Numbered from the stretch's first letter, positions 1 through 6,669 are shown. The stretch: 8,972 nucleotides of DNA from Verrucomicrobiota bacterium (GCA_003218345.1 QHNF01000106.1:13055-22026), one strand, 5' to 3'. Program-made: numbers and translations. The notes: generated by a model from the letters alone, not told the origin.

Positions 1-1
1 G

Positions 2-219
2 AAGCGCATCGTTTGCGAACCTAAAGCCGACAACCCGCCGCCGAATCGGCTGCTGCAACGGATGGGATTTCCGCTCATTCGACGCGCATCGGGAGATCAT
101 CGGAACTGAGCAGGATCTGCAAGCTCAATCGTTACGATATCGTGCGCGAGATCGCTGAAGATTATTTGCTTATGCGCCCTTCGCACAAACACGAAGCCGG
201 AAAGGGACACTACGGATAG
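2..219 (+). pseudogene. Frameshifted 3' end of a probable GNAT-family N-acetyltransferase (5' end outside window)
   Basis: Frame 2 reads KRIVCEPKADNPPPNRLLQR then MGFPLIRRASG and stops at 107-109. The run 'V-x-EP-x-x-DN-x-x-x-x-x-LL-x-x-x-GF' resembles the acetyl-CoA-binding half of GNAT acetyltransferases, where a conserved Asn is followed by a helix ending in Gly-Phe. Frame 1 then continues with plausible protein (SSELSRICKLNRYDIVREIA, EDYLLMRPSHKH) to a TAG at 217-219. Joining the two needs one missing base (or two extra) around 80-100. Substrate cannot be told. Only about 72 codons are in the window, so the family call is moderate; it is read here as a pseudogene or as a single-base sequence error. 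Confidence 0.5.
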
Positions 220-392
220 CTTCATCATCCTAAGCCTTGCTGGTTGCGAGACGCTGGTGTGGTGATCCTGACGCAATCGTTAGTGCAGTACGCTACGCGA
301 AATTATACAGTTGCTCACATAAACAGAAGCCACCCCCGGACAAGCCTGACGGTTAATTGCAAAATGTTGCTGCTTGTTAGGCTGCGCTGCTT
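220..392. other. Intergenic stretch with no supported feature
   Basis: Between the acetyltransferase remnant and the tail of S74 copy A. I see no open frame with recognisable protein, no Shine-Dalgarno-ATG pair and no convincing terminator hairpin. Confidence 0.4.
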
Positions 393-1548
393 TTACTGAT
401 TGTTGACGACCGTTTGCGGCGCAGGTTTGGCCAAGTTGACTGCTTCGTAACGGACTGTACTGAGTTTGCCATCCTCATCGCGCACTACTAGATCGGAGTT
501 CACCTTTTTACTTGCTCGGCCAATAGGCCGAACTGCGGGATGCCATCGGGGTCAAGCTCTTTCTTATAACGGAATGTGACCGGTTTTACCCCGAGGATCG
601 CTTGGCTGGCCTTGTCCATCGGTTTGATTGCTTCCTTGAAGCGCGTGGAGGAAGTCATGGTGCCAGCTGACCATTGAAGCCAGCGACTACTTCTACTCCC
701 TTTGCAACCGTGACTCCACGGATACCGGCAATAAAGGTGGCGTTTTGCATTTCTACTCTGCCGATGCGGATCTGGCCAGATTCGCCGGCAACCCCTGGAT
801 TGCCGATATCGATGTTGTCACTGCCTGTGGTCAGGTTTGAACCGGCACCCGTGCCCAGGGCGATGTTGCGGCTGCCCGTTGTGTTGTTTTTGAGCGCACG
901 AGCACCATTGGCCGTATTGCCGTTGCCGGTTGTGTTGCTATTGAGAGCCTCCCAACCATTCGCCGTGTTTTGGCTGCCGTTATTGTTGAAAAGCGCGTCA
1001 ACACCGGTGGCCGTGTTTTGGCTGCCGTTTACGTTGAAATAGAGCGCCTCAAGCCCATTGGCCGTGTTGTTCCTGCCGGTAATGTTGTTTACGAGCGCAA
1101 ATCCACCGTTCGCCGTGTTGTTGTAGCCGGTTCTGTTGAGTACAAGCGCTTGAACACCGATGGCAGTGCTTGTGCTGCCGGTGATGTTGAGTTCGAGCGC
1201 TTCAACACCGATGGCCGTATTACCGTTGCCGGTCGTGTTGGAACCGAGTGCCTCCTCGCCGGTGGCCGTGTTTAAAAAGCCGGTTGTGTTACTAGATAGC
1301 GCAGAAGACCCCGTGGCCGTGTTGAAGTAGCCCGCTGTGTTGCTAAAGAGCGCTTGAAAACCGATGGCGGTGTTGTCAGTACCGGTCGTCAGGTCGAAGA
1401 GCGCATTGTCCCCCTCAGCCGTGTTCTGGTTGGGATAGCCTCCGTCTGGTGGTGGAGTAACGGCCCTACTGCCGGGCGGAAGCCCGAAGCAGGCTAACGC
1501 GAGGAGAAATAGTGGAATTGCATTTTTGAGTTGAATCGACGGATTCAT
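393..1548 (-). pseudogene. S74 repeat protein copy A: secreted NTAxG-repeat head with degenerate peptidase-S74 tail
   Basis: The open part (655-1548, 297 codons) has a signal peptide at about residues 1-29 (MNPSIQLKNAIPLFLLALAC...), a PPPDGGYPNQ junction, then twelve 17-residue repeats of the type NTAxGxxALxxNTTGxx (residues 42-244) and an NIDIGNPGVAG/IRIG/ATFIAGI segment. This matches YadA-head-like repeats of secreted 'tail fiber domain' proteins that end in the intramolecular chaperone S74. Reading stops at 655-657 because one base is missing in a GG pair. One frame over, the S74 domain continues (TSSTRFKEAIKPMDKASQAI ... IPQFGLLAEQV) until a second one-base loss in the T-run at 504-510. 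The third frame then gives KVNSDLVVRDEDGKLSTVRY and EAVNLAKPAPQTVVNNQ, ending at TAA 393-395. The roughly 61-residue coiled-coil stalk of copy B is absent. Start chosen at 1548 because AAGGAAGGAAGAACC precedes the ATG. Probably non-functional as a trimeric, self-trimming fibre. Confidence 0.8.
817..1425 (-). repeat. Twelve in-frame 51-nt repeats (17 aa, NTAxGxxAL) in S74 copy A
   Basis: Protein-level tandem repeat: each unit begins N-T-A-x-G, has A-L at positions 8-9 and N-x-T-G near its end. The ninth unit (NTATGVDALFNNNGSQ) is one residue short. The DNA units are diverged but keep the 51-nt register. Such repeats form a beta-roll head in trimeric surface proteins (family knowledge). Confidence 0.85.
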
Positions 1549-1569
1549 GGTTCTTCCTTCCTTTTGTTT

Positions 1570-1627
1570 CCCCGCTGCGTTGATTCAGTTGATGGCGGGT
1601 CCGGAAGAGACGAAGAACCTAGCGGGG
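1570..1627 (-). promoter_or_regulatory. Conserved leader stem upstream of S74 copy A
   Basis: On the coding strand, CCCCGCT (1621-1627) can pair with AGCGGGG (1570-1576), enclosing about 44 nt and ending about 21 nt before the ATG. The same arms occur at the same place before copy B, so the element is shared by both leaders. Function is inferred only. Confidence 0.4.
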
Positions 1628-1668
1628 GAATATTCTCCGCTTGATTCAGATCCGTTTAGCGACGCCGA

Positions 1669-1697
1669 GTTTTGAAAAAATCTCGCCGGGTTGTCAA
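1669..1697 (-). promoter_or_regulatory. Candidate promoter of S74 copy A
   Basis: TTGACA (1692-1697, read on the minus strand), 17-nt spacer, then CAAAAC (1669-1674), a weak -10. The box and its surroundings are shared with copy B, where the -10 is slightly better (CAAAAT). The TGA inside TTGACA is also the stop codon of the upstream small-protein remnant. Confidence 0.4.
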
Positions 1698-1900
1698 GCC
1701 AATTCGCCGCAAGCGCAGATCGCAGATTCGAGTTCCAGAAAGGCAGTCAACTTTTCATCGGCCCGCACAACAAAACGCTTTCCGTCGCCGCGATGTGCGT
1801 CTGCAATCCAGATCGTTCGTCCGTTGGAATCAATCGCTGAGACACAGCCCCGACTCCATCCGGCTTTGCCGAGATTGCCAGCGATTATGTTCCCTTTACT
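1694..1900 (-). pseudogene. Start-less remnant of a small conserved protein ('DAHRGDGKRFVVRADEK' type)
   Basis: An open frame of 68 codons lies directly upstream of the copy A leader. It contains NLGKAGWSRGCVSAIDSNGR, TIWIADAHRGDGKRFVVRAD and ends ELESAICACGELA-stop. It has no ATG, GTG or TTG in its first half and is closed by an in-frame TGA at 1901-1903; GGGAACATAATC at its 5' end looks like a decayed start region (ATA where ATG might have been). I recall similar short hypothetical proteins from Verrucomicrobiota but no named family, so no function is offered. It is called real coding DNA because the last 25 codons recur, conserved at the protein level, before S74 copy B (6592-6669). Confidence 0.6.
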
Positions 1901-2398
1901 TCACGCGCGATTTGCCCCTTTTGCTCTCCACAAGCCATAACAAACTAGTTCAAAGACAAAGGCTCCCTCCCACAAAAATGGGCCCGCTGGGAATGGCTTT
2001 GAAGTCAAAACCAGGATTGCGAAGAAGTTGTCTTTTAAGGTGCGATGGTAATTAGCTACGCATTCGGAACACATCGAGCGCGTCGCAGCAGAAACGTTGT
2101 TGAGCCTGTTGACGACGTGACATGACTTCCGTTTACGAGCATCTAGTCTGGTGCTCTCAGCGTCGGCGCACGTGTTCCGTGTCGGTAACCTTGACACTTT
2201 CTGATGAACGGTCGGCTCGCTAGGATTCTTGGAAGAGAATTAAAGTCACTACGCACGGAGTTGTGCTAATTATTAGCGAGAGTGAGGTACGATCAGCGAG
2301 GGTCATGGCTTAAAACCTCTGATCTGTCTTCCGCAGGAACTCGTGTTCATTGAGCGCGTTGTGGTGGAACGCCGCGCGCGATGATACATTGCGGACGG
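1901..2398. other. Intergenic region upstream of the beta-propeller gene
   Basis: No convincing gene. Minus-strand reading across 1901-2197 gives a low-complexity-free but unrecognisable peptide with no Shine-Dalgarno, so it is left out. A short palindrome GCTAATTATTAGC sits at 2265-2277, about 120 nt before the next gene, and could be an operator; TTGACA occurs at about 2190 but lacks a matching -10. Confidence 0.3.
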
Positions 2399-3865
2399 AT
2401 GAAACCTTTGATACGGATTTTCTCACTTGTGATCGCCAGCATGTGGAGCGCGATTGGTCCAATCGACGCACAGGTCAACGTTACCCAGGAACACAACCAT
2501 CTTTCTCGCGATGGCCTTTATGTCGATTCAGCCTTCACGCGGTCCGCCGCTGCTAGTGTGAGACGCGACCTGAACTTCAATGGCACGATTTCAGGCAACG
2601 TTTACGCGCAACCACTTTACGTCGAAGGTGGGCCCGGCGGTCGGGCGAAAGTTATTGTGGCCACTGAATCAAACAACATTTATGCGCTGGATGCCCTTGA
2701 CGGCAGCGTTATTTGGCAGCGGAACGTCGGCGCACCTGTCACTTCGGGTCTGCCATGCGGCAATATTAGTCCGCTGGGCATCACTGGCACGCCCGTTGTG
2801 CATCTTGCTTCCAGGTCATTGTTCTTCGATGCCATGATCACTGGCCCGATTAAGAGGCATTTCATTTTTTCGTTGAATGTTGACACCGGCGCGACCAATC
2901 CCGGCTGGCCGGTGGATGTGAATGCCACCGCTTCCTACAACGGCAGCACCTTTACTTCGTTGATCCAGAACCAACGCGCCGCACTCGGGCTGGTCAATGG
3001 CGTGGTATACGTGCCGTATTCCGGACACTTCGGCGATTGCGGCACATATCACGGCTGGGTTGTCGGCGTGCCAATTAATAATCCGTCCCATGTGACCGCC
3101 TGGGCAACTAGAGCGATCGGTGGCGGAATTTGGGGCCATGGCGGTATTGCCAGTGATGGCACCAACATGTTCGTGATCACTGGGAATACGTTCAACACTG
3201 GAGGCCACTGGGGCGGTGGCGAAGCAATTATTCGTTTGCACGCTGGGCCAATCTTCAGTGGCAACCCGATCGATTATTGGGCGCCTACTAACTGGCTGTC
3301 CCTCGATAACGGTGACATCGACCTTGGTGGATGCGGCGCGGTGCTTATCGATGTTCCCGGCGCGACGCCTTCCCAGCTGGCGCTTGCCTTGGGAAAAGAC
3401 GGCAAAGCCTATTTACGTAACCGTAATAATCTCGGCGGGATCACCGCACCGGTGGCGTCCGCGAATATTGCTAATTCCGTGAGAGGCCAGTCGGCTGCCA
3501 GTTACCGGACCAGCCAAGGAACATATTTTGTCTTTCGTAACGGGAGCAGCGCTGTTTCGGCTTACAAAATCACTGCCACAAATCCACCCACTATAGTCCC
3601 TGCGTGGAGCGTGAGCCAGACCGGTAAGGGCTCGCCTTGGGTCACAACTACTGATGGGACCAATAACGCGATTGTCTGGGTAGTCGGCGCCGAGGGTGAC
3701 CAGCGATTACACGGTTACAATGGCGATACCGGCACAGTCGTTTTCGCAGGCGGTGGGCCGAACGAGCTGATGACCAATACGCGCAAATGGAACACCGGCA
3801 TCGTCGCTCGCGGTCGGATCTACTTCGCCGCCAGCAACAAAGTCTATGCTTTTGCCGTGCCATGA
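2399..3865 (+). CDS. Secreted PQQ-type beta-propeller repeat protein
   Basis: About 488 residues. The chosen ATG (2399) gives a classic signal peptide, MKPLIRIFSLVIASMWSAIG-PIDA with cleavage before Q; an in-frame ATG 18 nt earlier (2381) is the alternative, and neither has a strong Shine-Dalgarno. The mature part is built of beta-propeller blades with PQQ/quinoprotein-dehydrogenase-like phrases: VYAQPLYVEGG, VIVATESNNIYALDALDGSV with IWQRNVG, LGITGTPVV, LGLVNGVVYVPYSGHFGDCG, IWGHGGIASDG, ALALGKDGKAYLRNRNNLGG, LHGYNGDTGTVVFAGGG and a final RIYFAASNKVYAFAVP that would close the ring. I see no vicinal Cys pair or other clear PQQ-site signature, so it is more likely a binding or scaffold propeller than a proven dehydrogenase. 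It is the only long intact gene here and lies on the opposite strand to the S74 copies on either side. Confidence 0.88.
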   Translation: MKPLIRIFSLVIASMWSAIGPIDAQVNVTQEHNHLSRDGLYVDSAFTRSAAASVRRDLNFNGTISGNVYAQPLYVEGGPGGRAKVIVATESNNIYALDALDGSVIWQRNVGAPVTSGLPCGNISPLGITGTPVVHLASRSLFFDAMITGPIKRHFIFSLNVDTGATNPGWPVDVNATASYNGSTFTSLIQNQRAALGLVNGVVYVPYSGHFGDCGTYHGWVVGVPINNPSHVTAWATRAIGGGIWGHGGIASDGTNMFVITGNTFNTGGHWGGGEAIIRLHAGPIFSGNPIDYWAPTNWLSLDNGDIDLGGCGAVLIDVPGATPSQLALALGKDGKAYLRNRNNLGGITAPVASANIANSVRGQSAASYRTSQGTYFVFRNGSSAVSAYKITATNPPTIVPAWSVSQTGKGSPWVTTTDGTNNAIVWVVGAEGDQRLHGYNGDTGTVVFAGGGPNELMTNTRKWNTGIVARGRIYFAASNKVYAFAVP

Positions 3866-4002
3866 GGACCCCGTACGGCCATCCAACCGCGACAAGGACT
3901 CCGGCGCCCCATTGAACGAATTAGCTTACAACGGAGTATGTTGTTTGTTAATTGGAATCAATCTATAAGAAGCTACAGGGTAAGGGCACGCAAATACGAA
4001 AC
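3866..4002. other. Short gap after the beta-propeller gene
   Basis: No terminator hairpin with a T-run is visible after the TGA at 3863-3865, and no gene is recognised before the Ig-like remnant. Confidence 0.3.
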
Positions 4003-4245
4003 ACGCACAGCGTGGTATCCAAAAAAGACGGCGCCGTCGTCAAGAGAGATTCCGCGACTCCTTTTGATTTCACTTGGACACCAACCGCAATAGGAACCGA
4101 CACGTTTGTTGCGACACGTGGAGTTCCATTGGAGGAACGGGAAGCAGCGGCGTGTCTATCACAGTAAATTTTAGGGTTGTGGCAGCGTCAAGCCCTACAC
4201 CGGCCCCAACTTTAACGCCTACTCCAACCGCAACGGTTATCGCCA
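4003..4245 (+). pseudogene. Frameshifted Ig-like domain (Big_17 type) plus Thr/Pro linker
   Basis: One frame gives KKDGAVVKRDSATPFDFTWT followed by PTAIGTDTFVAT; another gives GGTGSSGVSITVNFRVVAAS followed by SPTPAPTLTPTPTATV. Joined, they resemble a bacterial Ig-like domain of the type '...DGt.vgtDtt.PF.ftWt...G...l.A.atD..GgtgtS..v.vtV' and a cell-surface Thr/Pro linker. The shift lies around 4110-4135, where the expected 'ATD' turn is missing. There is no start with a Shine-Dalgarno and no full-length secreted protein around it, so this is a dead fragment of a larger extracellular protein. Confidence 0.6.
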
Positions 4246-4284
4246 TGAACACGCGAATCGAGCCTGCCGATGCGGTGTTTGGCA

Positions 4285-4440
4285 ACTTCGCTGCCATTCG
4301 CTCGTCTTTGGTACCGTGATTCCAGATGCAATCAGCAACGCCAAGTTTACAGGCGCTCACATGACGCTGTGATTCGCGTTTTCGATTCAGCGGGCACCCT
4401 GATCGAGACGCACGAGCACGACGGCGCGTTCAGAGAACAA
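4285..4440 (+). pseudogene. Broken copy of the small 'RSHDAVIRVFD' protein
   Basis: In one frame TSLPFARLWYRD is followed, after a stretch readable only one frame away as PDAISNAK, by VYRRSHDAVIRVFDSAGTLI and ETHEHDGAFRE. This order matches the open copy at 4783-5136 (LPLGLLWFEG, PDAIVDA, AKFYSRSRPAIICVFDESG, AGDFCEW). Two compensating indels are needed between 4315 and 4350, and the usual N-terminal VYEIRPRKD part is not recognisable. I know no function for the family. Confidence 0.6.
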
Positions 4441-4782
4441 AACACTCATCTGATTACGCGTTCGCAGGGTAGGAAAAGACGGCGATTCGCATCGTCGGCG
4501 GTCCAAACGCTTTCTGTCCTGCGTTGTAATCGCTGATGGACGAATCGTCGGAGTAGTTTACATGTCAGGCGTCATCAAAAACGCATATGAGGTGTAGTCC
4601 TACAAAAAACCGCGCGAATTTAGATGCTTATTACGAATCGCTTACAATTAATCTAGCGCCAACTCAAATGAGCGTTGGCATACGGTAAGCTACATCTCCC
4701 TTTCAAAGCACTCGACCGGCTCGCTTTCGCACAGTGGAGAAATAGCACCTGCCAAGAAAACCACGCTACTGGTTGAATCCAG
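4441..4782. other. Decayed or intergenic stretch with one hairpin
   Basis: Contains a closed scrap of plausible protein at 4523-4597 (+), VVIADGRIVGVVYMSGVIKN then AYEV-stop, with no start of its own. At 4658-4679 a short imperfect hairpin (GCCAAC ... GTTGGC with inner CTCA/TGAG) is visible without a T-run. Nothing else is supported. Confidence 0.3.
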
Positions 4783-5136
4783 ATGAACAGCGCTACGACC
4801 AGCAGACCCGACGACGAAAAACGATTCGTCGTCAGCGCCGTCGAGTTCAAAAAGTCACGCACGATAGCTGGTTGGAATTCAAACCGCAGCGTAACGATGA
4901 CCAGCTCACAACACGTTTACGAAATTCGACCGCGTAAAGATCACCGTGGGTTTGATCTAATTAGCGACCGGCTGCCATTGGGACTACTATGGTTTGAAGG
5001 ACCGGACGCAATTGTCGACGCCGTCATTTATGCGAAGTTTTACTCGCGCTCGCGCCCGGCGATCATTTGTGTGTTCGACGAATCCGGCGCCGTGGTCGGG
5101 ACGGTCGAATCAGCGGGCGATTTTTGCGAGTGGTAA
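4783..5136 (+). CDS. Small conserved hypothetical protein with 'VYEIRPRKDHRG' core
   Basis: An open frame of 117 codons. The core starts at MTSSQHVYEIRPRKDHRGFD (ATG 4897, a 79-residue alternative) and continues LISDRLPLGLLWFEGPDA, AKFYSRSRPAIICVFDESGA and ends SAGDFCEW. I recall short soil-bacterial hypothetical proteins with this layout (a 'LISDALPFGRLWY' middle and a 'VIRVYD..G..IETHEH.GDFKEW' end), from memory only; no catalytic motif is evident. Neither start has a good Shine-Dalgarno. The upstream in-frame part (RFVVSAVEFKKSRTIAGWNS) looks protein-like, so the long start is kept. A frameshifted relative lies about 450 nt upstream in the same orientation, suggesting tandem duplication. 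Compared with the upstream copy, the C-terminal half is drifting (ICVFDESGAVVGTVESAGDF against IRVFDSAGTLIETHEHDGAF). Confidence 0.6.
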   Translation: MNSATTSRPDDEKRFVVSAVEFKKSRTIAGWNSNRSVTMTSSQHVYEIRPRKDHRGFDLISDRLPLGLLWFEGPDAIVDAVIYAKFYSRSRPAIICVFDESGAVVGTVESAGDFCEW

Positions 5137-5157
5137 ATATTTCTGCGCGCGCGGCGG

Positions 5158-6454
5158 CTACTGATTGCTCAAGACCACTTGTGGCGCAGGTTTGTCCATT
5201 TCAAGCCGGGCGCTGACTTTTTGGATTTGCGCTGCCTGCTCGTCGAGACGGCCAGTGAGCTGTGCAACTGTCGCTTGGAAGTTCTTTTTCTGCTGCGCCA
5301 CCGCCGACTTTAATTGCGTGATGGTCGCTTGCTGTTCCTCTACCTTGCGGTGCTCCTTCAAGAACTCATTAAGCAACATCGCGTTCACCGCTTCATAGCG
5401 CACGCTATAGACTTTTCCTTGGTCGTCACTAGCTACCAAAGCGGGATTTACCTTTTCCACTTGTTCGGCTATTAGGCCGAACTGCGGAATACGATCCGGA
5501 TCAAGCTCGTGCTTGTAACGGAACGTGACCGGTTCGAGTGCAAGGATGGCTTCACTCGCCTTGTCCATCGGCTTGATCGCTTCCTTGAAGCGGGCTGAGG
5601 AGGTAACGGTGCCGAGGCGACCGACGGCATCGACAATTACTCCTACCCCGCTGGCCACGGTGGCTCCAGCGATGCCGGCAATAAAGGTTGCATGCTGCGT
5701 TCCTTGTTCGCCGATGCGGATGACATTGGAGTCGCCCGCTACACCTGCATTGCCAATGTCGATGTTGTTATGGCCGCTGCCAAGGTTAAAACCGGCGTTA
5801 CTCCCCAGCGCGACATTGAACGAGCCGGTGGCGTTGTAAAGTGCCTTAAACCCTTCCGCAGTGTTGTCGTGACCGATTGCATTGAGCCAGAGTGCACTGT
5901 AGCCGTTGCCGGTGTTACCGCTGCCGCCGTAGTTGTGCAGGAGCGCGTCAAAGCCGCTAGCTGTATTGAAATTGCCTGTTCTGTCGCCTTGAACCCGCTC
6001 GAGCACCGCTGGCCATGTTGTAGTTGCCCGTCGTGTTGCGCTGGAGCACCTGGTAACCACTGGCCGTATTGTACGTGCCCGTTGTATTGCCGTAGAGCGC
6101 GTTGGCACCGTTTGAGGTATTAGCAAATCCCTCGGTGTTACTAAAAAGCGCAGCCCATCCTGTAGCCGTGTTGAAATCTCCGGTCGTGTTTGCTAACAGC
6201 GCCCTGACTCCGAGGGCCGTATTGTGATGACGTGTCGTATCGTTAAAGAGCGCTTGAAAACCAATGGCGGTGTTGCTAATGCCAGTTGTAAGACTAAAAA
6301 GCGCATCAGTACCCTCAGCGGTATTGCCTCCAGGATAGCCTCCGTCTGGCGGGGGGCTGACGGCTTGCGCTCTCGGCGAAAGCGCAAGACAGGTCAGCAG
6401 GAGCGCGATGACAAATAGTGGAGCTAATTTTTTGAGCTGAATCAATGAATCCAT
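5158..6454 (-). pseudogene. S74 repeat protein copy B: secreted NTAxG head, S74 chaperone, coiled-coil tail; one frameshift
   Basis: Start ATG at 6454 (AAAGGAAAAACC just upstream; the open frame extends further 5' but starts the signal peptide here: MDSLIQLKKLAPLFVIALLL...PRAQA). After PPPDGGYPGG come eleven 17-residue repeats, then NIDIGNAGVAG, VIRIGEQGTQHATFIAGIAG and the S74 chaperone domain. TSSARFKEAIKPMD carries the S-x-x-R-x-K spacing of the family's Ser/Lys self-cleavage dyad; cleavage is expected just before that Ser. The domain continues ...IPQFGLIAEQVEKVNPAL...VRYEAVN, followed by a Gln-rich coiled coil (LKEHRKVEEQQATITQLKSA ...) and KPAPQVVLSNQ. One extra base in CCC (5994-5996) breaks the frame in repeat 7; removing it restores an exact 17-residue unit (NMASGARAVQGDRTGNF) and a 431-residue protein. 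It is either a fresh pseudogene or a sequencing error. Expected role: trimeric surface or secreted fibre. Confidence 0.82.
5767..6325 (-). repeat. Eleven in-frame 51-nt repeats (17 aa, NTAxGxxAL) in S74 copy B
   Basis: Same repeat class as in copy A, one unit fewer. The tenth unit (NTAEGFKALYNATGSF) is one residue short, and copy A likewise has one 16-residue unit. The frameshift lies in unit 7. Confidence 0.82.
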
Positions 6455-6472
6455 GGTTTTTCCTTTCTGTTT

Positions 6473-6530
6473 CCCCGCTACGTTTGATTCTGCGATTGCA
6501 GGTCTGGAAGAGGCGAAGAGCCTAGCGGGG
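6473..6530 (-). promoter_or_regulatory. Conserved leader stem upstream of S74 copy B
   Basis: Coding-strand CCCCGCTA (6523-6530) is a perfect 8-nt complement of TAGCGGGG (6473-6480), 18 nt before the ATG. The loop holds a small CTGC-AATC-GCAG hairpin. Copy A has the same arms with one closing pair lost. Confidence 0.45.
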
Positions 6531-6566
6531 GAAAAGTCCTCCGACGGATTCAGATCTTTTTCGCAG

Positions 6567-6595
6567 ATTTTGCGAAAAATCCCGCCACTTGTCAA
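6567..6595 (-). promoter_or_regulatory. Candidate promoter of S74 copy B
   Basis: TTGACA at 6590-6595 (minus strand), 17-nt spacer, CAAAAT at 6567-6572 (4 of 6 to TATAAT). This would give a leader of roughly 105 nt that contains the conserved stem. The -35 overlaps the TGA stop of the upstream small-protein remnant, as in copy A. Confidence 0.45.
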
Positions 6596-6669
6596 GCCAA
6601 TTCGCCGCAACCACGAATCGCCGCTTCCAGTTCCACAGAAGCAGTCGGCTTTTCATCCGCACGCACGAT
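6592..6669 (-). pseudogene. 3' remnant of the 'VRADEK...CGELA' small protein upstream of S74 copy B
   Basis: The last 25 codons read IVRADEKPTASVELEAAIRG then CGELA-stop, against VVRADEKLTAFLELESAICA CGELA at 1694-1900. Upstream of 6669 the similarity is lost, so only the end of the gene was carried with, or survives in, this copy. Confidence 0.6.

Noticed and set aside
674..1275. Plus-strand open frames across the S74 copy A repeats
   Set aside because: They run antisense to the 51-nt repeat region and have repetitive, unnatural composition; the same happens at 5525-6123 opposite copy B. Shadows of the repeat gene.
817..1425. Regular spacing that might suggest a CRISPR array or DNA satellite
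   Set aside because: The period is 51 nt, units are contiguous without unique spacers, and conservation follows codons of a 17-residue protein repeat.
655..1548. Phage tail-fibre gene, prophage remnant
   Set aside because: S74 domains occur in phage, but here there are signal peptides and no capsid, portal, integrase or lysis genes nearby.
1641..2055. Plus-strand open frames upstream of the beta-propeller gene
   Set aside because: Antisense to the minus-strand small-protein remnant and S74 leader; no Shine-Dalgarno or recognisable protein.
1901..2197. 98-codon minus-strand open frame
   Set aside because: No Shine-Dalgarno, no domain, odd composition, and its end is simply the stop that closes the small-protein remnant frame.
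2816..3264. Minus-strand open frames inside the beta-propeller gene
   Set aside because: Overlap a long gene with clear signal peptide and blade motifs; typical antisense shadows.
5957..6126. Programmed ribosomal frameshift joining the two halves of S74 copy B
   Set aside because: The shift site is a plain GGG without a slippery heptamer or an obvious downstream structure, and the protein family has no known frameshifting.
6455..6610. 52-residue N-terminal extension of S74 copy B
   Set aside because: It covers the leader stem and promoter candidate, precedes a proper signal peptide with its own Shine-Dalgarno, and is not matched in copy A.
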